Shown: piece after piece, positions 18,580-26,331 of the stretch
Layout of the letters: each line of letters starts with the position of its first letter
Numbering within the stretch: position 1 is the first letter of the stretch
NCBI RefSeq assembly: GCF_014200605.1
Contig: NZ_JACHCE010000005.1
Location: forward strand, 415,145 to 479,144
Direction: 5' to 3'
Source: Pedobacter cryoconitis
GTDB lineage: Bacteria > Bacteroidota > Bacteroidia > Sphingobacteriales > Sphingobacteriaceae
DNA length: 64,000 nucleotides
Made by a program: the position numbers and the translations under genes
The notes under the pieces: generated by a model
Told to the model about the DNA's origin: nothing
Database searches by the model: none
The model's input: the letters and a program-made list of their open reading frames with translations, nothing else

Positions 18580-19737
18580 TTAATCCAGTAAAGTCCAGGT
18601 TCTTTTGGTTTGAACCTGCTGTACCATTTGCTGCTCTGCAACAACGATGTTTTCTTTACGCTGACCTATATATTCAAGCATGCTTAGTTTATTCCAGAGC
18701 GCTACCATTACTTTTAAAAACTCTTCAATTGCAGACATTGATGTATGGATATTCTGATGATCATAAATCATTTCAATATTACGTGCCAGCAGTTCTTCGA
18801 AGTTTCCCGGAGTTACATCACGCCACTCGTAGAAATATTTAAGCATTTCTTCTCTTTCCCTGGGTTCAATCAATTTGATCCCTGTGAAAAATACATGCGC
18901 CAGGTTGGAACAGTAACCTACAATATGAACAGGAGACTGCTGATAACCTAAATTCCTGTAGTTGAAAAATATCTGTGCGATATAATCCAGCAGCTTTTCA
19001 GATAATAAACGGATATTTCTTCCCAGAGGAGTAATGGAATCTTTAGCAGAGGTCTTATCGATAATTTTAAAGGCCGCCAGCTGCAGATCGTTAATTAATG
19101 AGCTGAACAGTTCATAATATCTGATCAGGCCGGGGTGGCTGACAATAGAACTGCTTGGTGGGATATAATTGGTATTAATGGCTATTCTGCCATTCTCCAC
19201 CACAAACTGGCCTATGGTAAGATGATAACTATCTGTTGCATTCGGGGTTATTTCTGATGCAGGCAGAATTGCAATACTATATTTCTTTGAAATATCCGGG
19301 TATCTTGGCGGGTTATCCTGCGGATCGGGGCTTCCGGAAGGTACTCTTTCAAAAGGATTGACCAGCAACAGGATATTATAAACCGAAACTTTGGAATAAT
19401 CCGTGTTTTCATTGCTGAAAAACTGGCTGTGAGAAAGCTGGTTATCATAATTTGAGGTATTTGCAATATCAATTCTGCATCCCTCGGCAGTAATGGCATT
19501 ACAATGCCTTACCTTAATCTCAATATGATTTGTTGCCTTTTCTGAGATTTCTATATCATGTGATACACGCTCACCAACAAAAGGAGGGAGAAGGCCGTAG
19601 TTAAAGTTGTTCAAAGATATTGAATTGGCATCTCTCACAAAGTCCTGGTTAAACTGATCTGTAGCAACAAAATGGCTGCTGGATAGTTTCATCCCATCCA
19701 CCCAGTTAACGGGTTTATATTTTAGTGGTGAAATCAT
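18580..19737 (-). CDS. tssK: T6SS baseplate protein TssK
   Basis: The 385-residue protein begins KYKPVNWVDGMKLSSSHFVA, matching the TssK start (W-x-x-G-M-x-L-x-x-x-H-F) that binds the wedge proteins; LLPPFVGERVSHD and the mid-region ERVPSGSPDPQDNPPRYPD are also TssK-like. TssK links the TssF/TssG wedges to the envelope complex and is the usual adaptor to the inner-membrane proteins. It follows tssN in the same leftward unit with 10 bp between. Its length and divergence fit the Bacteroidota subtype iii form. Confidence 0.8.
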   Translation of the reverse strand: MISPLKYKPVNWVDGMKLSSSHFVATDQFNQDFVRDANSISLNNFNYGLLPPFVGERVSHDIEISEKATNHIEIKVRHCNAITAEGCRIDIANTSNYDNQLSHSQFFSNENTDYSKVSVYNILLLVNPFERVPSGSPDPQDNPPRYPDISKKYSIAILPASEITPNATDSYHLTIGQFVVENGRIAINTNYIPPSSSIVSHPGLIRYYELFSSLINDLQLAAFKIIDKTSAKDSITPLGRNIRLLSEKLLDYIAQIFFNYRNLGYQQSPVHIVGYCSNLAHVFFTGIKLIEPREREEMLKYFYEWRDVTPGNFEELLARNIEMIYDHQNIHTSMSAIEEFLKVMVALWNKLSMLEYIGQRKENIVVAEQQMVQQVQTKRTWTLLD

Positions 19738-19747
19738 AGTAGTTTAA

Positions 19748-20641
19748 TTATATGAAAATAGATTCGTCTCCGACTGTTTCAGGCTTATTGGCATTTTCAG
19801 ATACCCTTTTCGCATAAATTGTAACTTTCTCTGTGATCCGGTTGGTCATGATATCATGGTCCGGGTCAATAAATATATTCTTTCTGAAAAAAGAAGTTTT
19901 AATAAAAAATATCCACTTGAAAGACTCACTGTCTTCACTGGTATATTTCACAGGGCTTTTAGGGAATTTGAGGTTATAATCTTCAATGAATTTATAGAAC
20001 CAGTTCCCGAATACCATATTTTCAGGGGCTTTGGCTTTTACACGTAAAGGTTCAGGATCATCTGTGTTTTTATATAATTCAAGCTCCAGAACAAGCATAC
20101 GGTCAAAGTCTAAATGATCCATATCAATATTGATAGGGCTTGACGGATATTGCCAGATCTTATAGATTTCAGTTGGGATGCTGATCAGTGCTACATAGGC
20201 CCACCAGAATAGTAAAGGAACGATAAAAGTCAGGATGCTTGTTGCAGCCCATAACCCGAAATGAATCTCACTAAGCCAGTTAAAAGCGAGCTGGAATAAG
20301 TAAAAACTCAGCAGTGAGCCCACCAGTATACCGAAGATGATAAAAAGCTTTCTATCCAGTAATTCTTTTGGATATTTTTTGGTGAACAGGTAAACAAAAA
20401 GGGTACCGGCCATCACATAATAAATCTGACAGATAATATATCCCCAGGGCATAAAATCGAAGCTCAGAAATCCAAGGAAACCAGGTAAAGCGAGTACCAG
20501 GCTTAATACCAGAATACCGATAATCAATCTTTTGTTATTAAGAAACTGGTTCTTCTTGTTTACAATTGAGAGTAAAGCTGCGGATACAATAAAAATTAAA
20601 GGGAATAATAAATATCGGATAAAGAATGATTGAACGTCCAT
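19748..20641 (-). CDS. tssN: T6SSiii inner-membrane protein TssN
   Basis: A 297-residue protein with five to six hydrophobic helices in its first 165 residues (for example FFIRYLLFPLIFIVSAALL) followed by a soluble, cytoplasmic-looking domain of about 130 residues (IDMDHLDFDRMLVLELELYK). This layout matches TssN, a component found only in Bacteroidota T6SS, where it takes part in the membrane complex that replaces TssJ-L-M. It heads a leftward two-gene unit with tssK and diverges from tssG. Confidence 0.8.
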   Translation of the reverse strand: MDVQSFFIRYLLFPLIFIVSAALLSIVNKKNQFLNNKRLIIGILVLSLVLALPGFLGFLSFDFMPWGYIICQIYYVMAGTLFVYLFTKKYPKELLDRKLFIIFGILVGSLLSFYLFQLAFNWLSEIHFGLWAATSILTFIVPLLFWWAYVALISIPTEIYKIWQYPSSPINIDMDHLDFDRMLVLELELYKNTDDPEPLRVKAKAPENMVFGNWFYKFIEDYNLKFPKSPVKYTSEDSESFKWIFFIKTSFFRKNIFIDPDHDIMTNRITEKVTIYAKRVSENANKPETVGDESIFI

Positions 20642-20675
20642 TAAATTCTACTTGATGTTTTTGTTTAACTCTTAA

Positions 20676-20702
20676 CAAATATAATACCTTAAATATATCA
20701 AA
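20676..20702 (-). promoter_or_regulatory. Candidate Bacteroidota sigma-A promoter for tssN-tssK
   Basis: On the minus strand TATATTTG (20683-20676) fits the -7 consensus TAnnTTTG. TTTG (20702-20699) lies 15 bp upstream, slightly closer than the usual spacing. The distance to the tssN start is about 35 bp. Confidence 0.45.
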
Positions 20703-20758
20703 ATAAGAATGGTATAGTTATTAGTGTATATTAGTTTAATTATATCGTAAATAAATAT

Positions 20759-21697
20759 ATGAAACAGAGGCTGCATTTAAAGAACGATTTGAATACTGAT
20801 TTTCAAGCTATCACTAAAGTTGCAGAGCTGATCGAAAATGGGGATTTTCATACAGATCAGATTGCAGTTCTCCCTATAGGTGCGAAACAAAGGGCTTATG
20901 CAAAAGATATTGGTAATTATTCATTTTATTATTCTGATAGTAAACGTAAGGATTGTTTAAATATAGAGGTTAATCAGGAAGGCTTTTACGATATGCTTCC
21001 CGAAGGACTGTTCCATACCCCTCCAACAGGGAGTGCGGGGATGTCTGAAGAGGAAATGGTTGAAGATGTACAACTGAGAAGAATAGAAGAAAGAGATGCC
21101 AGAAAATTCTTTATGCCTTTTGAGGCAGAGATTAATTATCTTAAAACCGTATTGCAGCTTTATGAAAACAGACTGGATAAAAGAACTACCTATGATGACC
21201 TGACCAATATCTTTGCGGCAGAATGGAAAGAATTTGAGCTGCTTGATAAGGAACAAAGTATCATCTGGATGCATTTTCTGCCGGTTATACATCAAAAACG
21301 TAATGATCTGAAGTTTCTTGGGCAATTATTGACTGCACTTTTTAAAGTACCTGTTGAGGCTGTTCTGAAAAGTACAAATGTGAAGTCTTTGCCAATTGAT
21401 GAGGGATTACAGTTTAGATTGGGATCGGGTGCTTTAGGCCTGAATTCTATTATTGGCAGTAGTTTTTTAAGTGATGAAGAACATGTATATATCAATGTAG
21501 GACCTGTCGATATCAGGAAATTAGTCAATTTTATGCCTGGGACTGCACATGCCCATTTAATAGATCTTGCTGTATCTTATCTTGTACCTGTTGAAACTGA
21601 GGTGACTACAAATCTGGTCGCCACCCCGCAAAACCAGGTGGGATCTCTGGGAGAGGAAAGTCCTAATTCCTATTTAGGATATACGGTTTATCTTTAG
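20759..21697 (+). CDS. tssG: T6SS baseplate wedge protein TssG
   Basis: A 312-residue protein. Its position beside tssF and the C-terminal pattern (LSDEEHVYINVGPVDIRKLV then FMPGTAHAHLIDLAVSYLVP) fit the divergent Bacteroidota TssG. TssG pairs with two TssF molecules to form the baseplate wedge. It runs alone to the right, between divergent tssN and convergent tssF (11 bp between the tssG and tssF stops). This split orientation differs from the usual co-directional tssF-tssG order. Assignment rests on family resemblance and context, so moderate certainty. Confidence 0.68.
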   Translation: MKQRLHLKNDLNTDFQAITKVAELIENGDFHTDQIAVLPIGAKQRAYAKDIGNYSFYYSDSKRKDCLNIEVNQEGFYDMLPEGLFHTPPTGSAGMSEEEMVEDVQLRRIEERDARKFFMPFEAEINYLKTVLQLYENRLDKRTTYDDLTNIFAAEWKEFELLDKEQSIIWMHFLPVIHQKRNDLKFLGQLLTALFKVPVEAVLKSTNVKSLPIDEGLQFRLGSGALGLNSIIGSSFLSDEEHVYINVGPVDIRKLVNFMPGTAHAHLIDLAVSYLVPVETEVTTNLVATPQNQVGSLGEESPNSYLGYTVYL

Positions 21698-21708
21698 CTG
21701 AGCTTTGA

Positions 21709-23562
21709 TCAGCCCAGTAAAAGTCTGTAGTGTATGTTCATGGTGCTGCGGATTTCCAGTTTTGATTTAGTCAGACTGAGCATAGACTTCCATTCTTCTT
21801 CATTTAACCCATTCTGCTGGGCAGGAGTGATGATGATATCTGTAGTTCTAAGAAATCCTTCCTTTGGGTTGAGCGCAGGTATAAGCCCTTTCCTGATATT
21901 TACTGCCTTTATTTTATTGCCTAATTCAAAATGACAGAAATTAATAATATCTGATTGTGTGACCAGCCTGTTTCCTGTAGTCAGACCATATTTGTAGGCC
22001 TGAACTCTGTTTGTTGCATTTAACCTTGATCTTCCACCTTTTGAATTGCTTAGGAGAAAAAGGCTTTCTGGTATTGTTTTACTGCTTTCGAAAGATTGTA
22101 AATGACTACCTGATTTGATCTGATTACCCATTTCTGCATTTGTTGACCAGAATTCAAGAAACAGGATGTCTGCGTTATTTAAAGGTTTGACAATAATATA
22201 ATTGAGCAGTTCTTTAATAGTTACCAGCTGCGCTTTGGTTTTCTGTTCAATAATGGAGATGTTTTGTTCCAGTTCTTTTAAGGAACTGTTTAAGAAATCA
22301 GATCCATAAGCCGAAAATGCGGCTTTCTCATCTCTTAATAACTCGAAGAGGTAATCTACAATCTCCTTGGCATTTCTGTTGTCAAATCTTTCTGAGCCTC
22401 CGTAACGGATTGAAAATGAGCCTGAGTTAGCGTCGTCATCATGGCTGTGCGGAATTTCAGTATAGGAGTTCCCTGCTTTGTCTGTTAGTGAATCGACACA
22501 TAAAAACTGATCGTGATCCTGCAATTTGATGGGCATAATATTAGTCATCATTTTCAGGCGGTGTTTAAAATCATGTATTCTTTTATTGACTACAGGGAAG
22601 GCATTGATGGAGACATGCAGTTCATCTAGCATGGATTCTGTAATGGCAGCAGGAAAAACCACTTTGATCCAGAGTATAGGTTTCTTAAAGCTGGACAAAC
22701 CTCCCGCCTGAAAAACAGGGTCAAACTCTTTTGGGTAAAGTTGTAAATAAGACTGCTGAGGAAATATATTTTCTTCGTCTACAGTGAGGAACCTGTTGGT
22801 GTAAAAGGTGTTAACGTCTTCTGTGATGAGATTTAAAACATCCTGGTTCTCAAAAGGCGATTGTATGCTTTTTTCTGATTCTATATAGAATTTGTTCAGA
22901 GAAAGATTAACCGGCAGGTCATTTAAAGACCAGTGAGATAAAGTTAGAAGATCATAAACGCTGTCGCTTACCACATAGTTACGCCAGTCAAAATAGAAAC
23001 TCAGACCTGGCAATTGTGTTAATAAAGGTGGATTCTCTATACCTATATAAAGGGTGTTTTTATCCAGGCCCTGGCCTGGATTACTATGGGTCAGTAAAGA
23101 TTTATTATGCTGAGCATCAATCTTAAATATATTACTTCCGTTGGCCAGGTAACTTATTTCTGAATGAAATACTTTTACAGGCTTTAGTGGACTGAAAAAT
23201 ATATCTGATGTGTTTTCCCCATTGTTCTCGGTTTTATCTTTAAGCCTTTTTCTGAAAAAGAACTGGGTTTTTGTGTCTATGATTTCAGTGGCCTCAATGG
23301 CGCGTGCATGCAGGATCGCATGTGCAGGGAGTGCGGTAGTTAAGGTGTCTGAGGCCAGAATACGGGAAATGCGGTCCAGGATTCTGTTTTCCAGATTTTT
23401 TACATCATTAGAGACGTTAAAAAGCTCCGTACTGAGGGCTTCAATTAATAATTTAACCAGCGGATCAAAGTCATTTGTGTTTTTTATACCCCAATAGTCG
23501 AGCGCATTTTTTAAAATTCTATTTCTTATTTCGTCTTTGGAGGAGTAAAATATATTCTTCAT
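21709..23562 (-). CDS. tssF: T6SS baseplate wedge protein TssF
   Basis: The 617-residue protein has the TssF size and a usual start: LDYWGIKNTNDFDPLVKLLI then EALSTELFNVSNDVKNLENR. It also has an ARAIEATEIIDTKTQFFFRK block and a C-terminal gpJ-like region (RVQAYKYGLTTGNRLVTQSD, then FCHFELGNKIKAVNIRKGL). TssF is the main wedge component of the phage-like baseplate. It follows tssE in the leftward unit after a 163-bp gap that contains an inverted repeat. Confidence 0.85.
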   Translation of the reverse strand: MKNIFYSSKDEIRNRILKNALDYWGIKNTNDFDPLVKLLIEALSTELFNVSNDVKNLENRILDRISRILASDTLTTALPAHAILHARAIEATEIIDTKTQFFFRKRLKDKTENNGENTSDIFFSPLKPVKVFHSEISYLANGSNIFKIDAQHNKSLLTHSNPGQGLDKNTLYIGIENPPLLTQLPGLSFYFDWRNYVVSDSVYDLLTLSHWSLNDLPVNLSLNKFYIESEKSIQSPFENQDVLNLITEDVNTFYTNRFLTVDEENIFPQQSYLQLYPKEFDPVFQAGGLSSFKKPILWIKVVFPAAITESMLDELHVSINAFPVVNKRIHDFKHRLKMMTNIMPIKLQDHDQFLCVDSLTDKAGNSYTEIPHSHDDDANSGSFSIRYGGSERFDNRNAKEIVDYLFELLRDEKAAFSAYGSDFLNSSLKELEQNISIIEQKTKAQLVTIKELLNYIIVKPLNNADILFLEFWSTNAEMGNQIKSGSHLQSFESSKTIPESLFLLSNSKGGRSRLNATNRVQAYKYGLTTGNRLVTQSDIINFCHFELGNKIKAVNIRKGLIPALNPKEGFLRTTDIIITPAQQNGLNEEEWKSMLSLTKSKLEIRSTMNIHYRLLLG

Positions 23563-23695
23563 CTGGCTTATATATGATCTTATTTGTAATTGTTGCTGAA
23601 AGGACTTAACTAATTTAATTGAGAATTGTATTTGTTAAAGCCGTACATTGTATTGTAACGGTTTTGTTATCTATTGTGCTGTATATAAAATAGTT

Positions 23696-23721
23696 CAGTG
23701 TTTCCTTAAAATAGAACACTG
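23696..23721. repeat. Inverted repeat between tssE and tssF
   Basis: CAGTGTT (23696-23702) and AACACTG (23715-23721) flank 12 nt, 4 bp past the tssE stop. There is no T-run on either side, so it is more likely a stabilising or attenuating RNA hairpin between the two baseplate genes than a strong terminator. Confidence 0.4.
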
Positions 23722-23725
23722 CACC

Positions 23726-24160
23726 TTAACTGGATAGAGGGCTCAGGAATAAGCCTGTGTTAAAATAATATTTTTCTCCTGTTATATTCATCTTTCCCCA
23801 GATAGAGATATCGACTTTTTTCTTGATTTCGGTTACGTTTCTCATAGAGAATTTTTTCTCTACTTCAGTCATATTTATTTCTACTTCAACCTGATATAAC
23901 CGGTGTTCATATTCTGTAATTGATCTGAGCAAAGATTGTCTGAACTTTTCTTCCCATGTGGTCTCACTCACTATTAACTCGAAGTCTAAATCCCATATTT
24001 CACATCCAAAATTCCTGTTATGCCTGTGTTCTCCGAATCGTGTAAAAATAATTAACTCTATGTTCTGAGAGATGGATTTGCCCAGATCTGCTTCTATCAG
24101 ATCCTTGTTTTCGAGAATATTTTTTAATCGAAATGGTTTGTTATATAAGAAATCTGACAT
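23726..24160 (-). CDS. tssE: T6SS baseplate protein TssE (GPW/gp25 family)
   Basis: A 144-residue protein with the gp25-like core: SISQNIELIIFTRFGEHRHN then RNFGCEIWDLDF, and SLLRSITEYEHRLYQVEVEI. In phage T4 and T6SS this protein links the wedge to the first sheath ring. It is the first gene of the leftward tssE-tssF unit and is divergent from the TssO-like gene, with 146 bp between the starts. The RFG-x-R-x-x-x-FG pattern makes the call secure. Confidence 0.85.
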   Translation of the reverse strand: MSDFLYNKPFRLKNILENKDLIEADLGKSISQNIELIIFTRFGEHRHNRNFGCEIWDLDFELIVSETTWEEKFRQSLLRSITEYEHRLYQVEVEINMTEVEKKFSMRNVTEIKKKVDISIWGKMNITGEKYYFNTGLFLSPLSS

Positions 24161-24306
24161 ATGATAATACTTAAATGGAACAATAATTGGTTAATGGTAA
24201 TCAATATTGCGTCCAAAATTTAGAATTTGGATACATATCATTTAATGCAATCTAAATAACATGTTACCATAATTAAAATTTTACACCTCTCAGATCTAAA
24301 GAATTT

Positions 24307-24831
24307 TTGATGAAACCAATAAACGCTCAGGAACTGAATAAGTCTTACCGGCTTTTTATTCTTAATTTCATTTTCCTCACCATATTCGCTGTACTCTGTG
24401 TCTATCTCTTTTTTGCAGCTTCCAGATTTGAGTATCAGCTTTTGGAAAAAGAAGTTAAACAAACCGATCAGCTTTTAGCTAAGAGAAAAGATATCAATAC
24501 CAAATTTGATATGATACTTTTGAGATTTAAACAGCTATCCAAGTACACCTCTATTAATTCTGAAGAGATGAATAATCAGGCGATCATGCTTGAAGATATC
24601 CAGAATACAAATTTCAAGATCAAAGAAGTTATTAAAAAAGAGAAGTCTGCGGTAAGTAGTTTTCTCTTGTATAAAAAAATGACTGATGATGTCTCGCAAA
24701 TGGCAGCGATACAAGATTCGCTGTTTACAACCAGGTTTCAGATAGACAATTTGAAAACTCAACTGGATAACTGTTTTAAAACAAATAGTAACGCCGCAAA
24801 AAAGATAAGAGGAGGAAGATTTAACAGGTAA
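24307..24831 (+). CDS. T6SSiii envelope protein, TssO-like (first of pair)
   Basis: A 174-residue protein with one N-terminal membrane helix (LFILNFIFLTIFAVLCVYLF, residues about 15-34) and then a long coiled coil facing the periplasm (RFEYQLLEKEVKQTDQLLAK). Length and layout match TssO of the Bacteroidota T6SS, and the next gene has the same architecture. It also occupies the place where a TssQ lipoprotein might be expected, but it has no convincing lipobox: its only early Cys sits within the membrane helix. It heads the long rightward block running to tssC. Confidence 0.55.
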   Translation: MMKPINAQELNKSYRLFILNFIFLTIFAVLCVYLFFAASRFEYQLLEKEVKQTDQLLAKRKDINTKFDMILLRFKQLSKYTSINSEEMNNQAIMLEDIQNTNFKIKEVIKKEKSAVSSFLLYKKMTDDVSQMAAIQDSLFTTRFQIDNLKTQLDNCFKTNSNAAKKIRGGRFNR

Positions 24832-24833
24832 TT

Positions 24834-25331
24834 ATGATTAAACTAAGTATAAAAGAACGAAGAGACCAATTCCTTTTTTTTATTGGGATATTCTTGTTCA
24901 CCACCGCATTATTAAGTTTCGGGCTGTTTTATGACTATGATAACGGCCGGGTAGTTTCCAAGCAGGATCTTGCCGATAAACTGGAACAGAACGCAGAATT
25001 TGAAGCAACTGTTAAAGAGCAAAGGGCCACTATTGATACGACCTATAAGGATATTATGACTTTTGATCCCGGGGTTCAGGCAGTCTTTCTGGAAAATGAC
25101 ATCAAAAATTCTATGGCTTCCATTAAATCAAATTATGACCGTAAAGCCTATGATTTACGTTATAAAACTTTTATTCAGGCCTCCCAGCTTTATAGTGATT
25201 TGTTTTATAACCGCAGAGAACTGAAAGGAAATAACAAAGACGCAGACCGGTTAAGCAAATCGCTCGAAGATTGTAAACTATCTACACGCCAGCTTAGACA
25301 AACGATAGGCAGCCAGCCTAATGTGAGATGA
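24834..25331 (+). CDS. tssO: T6SSiii transmembrane protein TssO
   Basis: A 165-residue protein with a short basic start (MIKLSIKERRDQFLFF), one TM helix (FFIGIFLFTTALLSFGLFY) and a helical periplasmic part (KLEQNAEFEATVKEQRATID). The IKER start and single-helix plan resemble TssO. It begins 2 bp after the preceding stop. The two neighbours share architecture but little obvious sequence, so they may be old paralogues or two distinct components of the TssNQOPR envelope complex. Confidence 0.62.
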   Translation: MIKLSIKERRDQFLFFIGIFLFTTALLSFGLFYDYDNGRVVSKQDLADKLEQNAEFEATVKEQRATIDTTYKDIMTFDPGVQAVFLENDIKNSMASIKSNYDRKAYDLRYKTFIQASQLYSDLFYNRRELKGNNKDADRLSKSLEDCKLSTRQLRQTIGSQPNVR

Positions 25332-25374
25332 AAAAGATAAATCAACCTATTAAATCAAACCAAAATATAAACAT

Positions 25375-26325
25375 ATGGCCGATACGAATACTACTAATGG
25401 AAAATCAGTAAGCAGTAATTCACAGGGATATATTTTCCTGTACATCTTTATTGCAATCCTGATTATTGCAGCACTTATTTTCCTGCTTAAAAGTTCTTTT
25501 TTTGATAAGCGCAATGTAGATGCAAGGATTTTAAAAGATGAGATGTATCTGAATGAAGATCTTGTATTTACTGATAATACAAGAAATGCAAAAAAATGGC
25601 TTTGGGAATTTGGTAATGGTGCAAAATTAACCACCCAGAACGGAAGTTACCGTTACAATAAATCAGGATCATATATTGTCAGATTAACAGTTGACGGTGA
25701 ACTAAAGGAACAATTTCCGGTTACTGTAAGGGATACTGTGATTGCCGCCCTGGATACGATGGTCACGATCAGCGGGCCAACTTCTGGCATCGTCAATGAA
25801 GAGGTCAGGGTTGAAGCTGAAGGAAAAGCCAATCAGTTTGAATGGTCTTTCGGAGAAACAAACAGGGTAGATGTAAAAGGCCGGACTGCTTTATATACTT
25901 TCCATACCCCCGGGAAATTCATGGTTAAATTAACTACGGACCGTAGCCACAGACCTATTTATCATACTATTTTTATTACAGACCCAAATGCGGAACTGGA
26001 TAATGATATGATTGTGCCTGGTGAAGGTGAGCAAAAGGTTATTGACGATATCCGGGCCCGTTTACAGGCCATTGCTAACGGAGCAGATTTTAATTCAAAT
26101 TATTATTACCTGATTCGCAGGTATATGTGTAACAATGAGAAGGTTACTGTTGCTGTTGACCAGGACGGGGTGAAGAAATCAAGTGATTTTTATTCTTACT
26201 GTATGGGATTAACTTTCGGGGGCGAAATTGTTGTTGATGAAGCACAATTAACTATCAGCCCAAATTCTACCTGTGCAACTCTGGTAAATATCAAACAACA
26301 TTCGGCGAATACAGTAAAAAAATAA
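25375..26325 (+). CDS. T6SSiii PKD-domain envelope protein, TssP-like
   Basis: A 316-residue protein with one TM helix near residues 20-42 (IFLYIFIAILIIAALIFLLK) and two PKD-type beta domains in the periplasm. Each PKD domain shows a W-x-FG core (KKWLWEFGNGAKL; FEWSFGETNRVDV) and a closing strand (GSYIVRLTV; GKFMVKLTT). A further C-terminal domain of about 110 residues follows. PKD folds bind proteins or glycans. Position between tssO and tssR suggests TssP, but I cannot exclude another envelope component. Confidence 0.6.
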   Translation: MADTNTTNGKSVSSNSQGYIFLYIFIAILIIAALIFLLKSSFFDKRNVDARILKDEMYLNEDLVFTDNTRNAKKWLWEFGNGAKLTTQNGSYRYNKSGSYIVRLTVDGELKEQFPVTVRDTVIAALDTMVTISGPTSGIVNEEVRVEAEGKANQFEWSFGETNRVDVKGRTALYTFHTPGKFMVKLTTDRSHRPIYHTIFITDPNAELDNDMIVPGEGEQKVIDDIRARLQAIANGADFNSNYYYLIRRYMCNNEKVTVAVDQDGVKKSSDFYSYCMGLTFGGEIVVDEAQLTISPNSTCATLVNIKQHSANTVKK

Positions 26326-26331
26326 CTACAT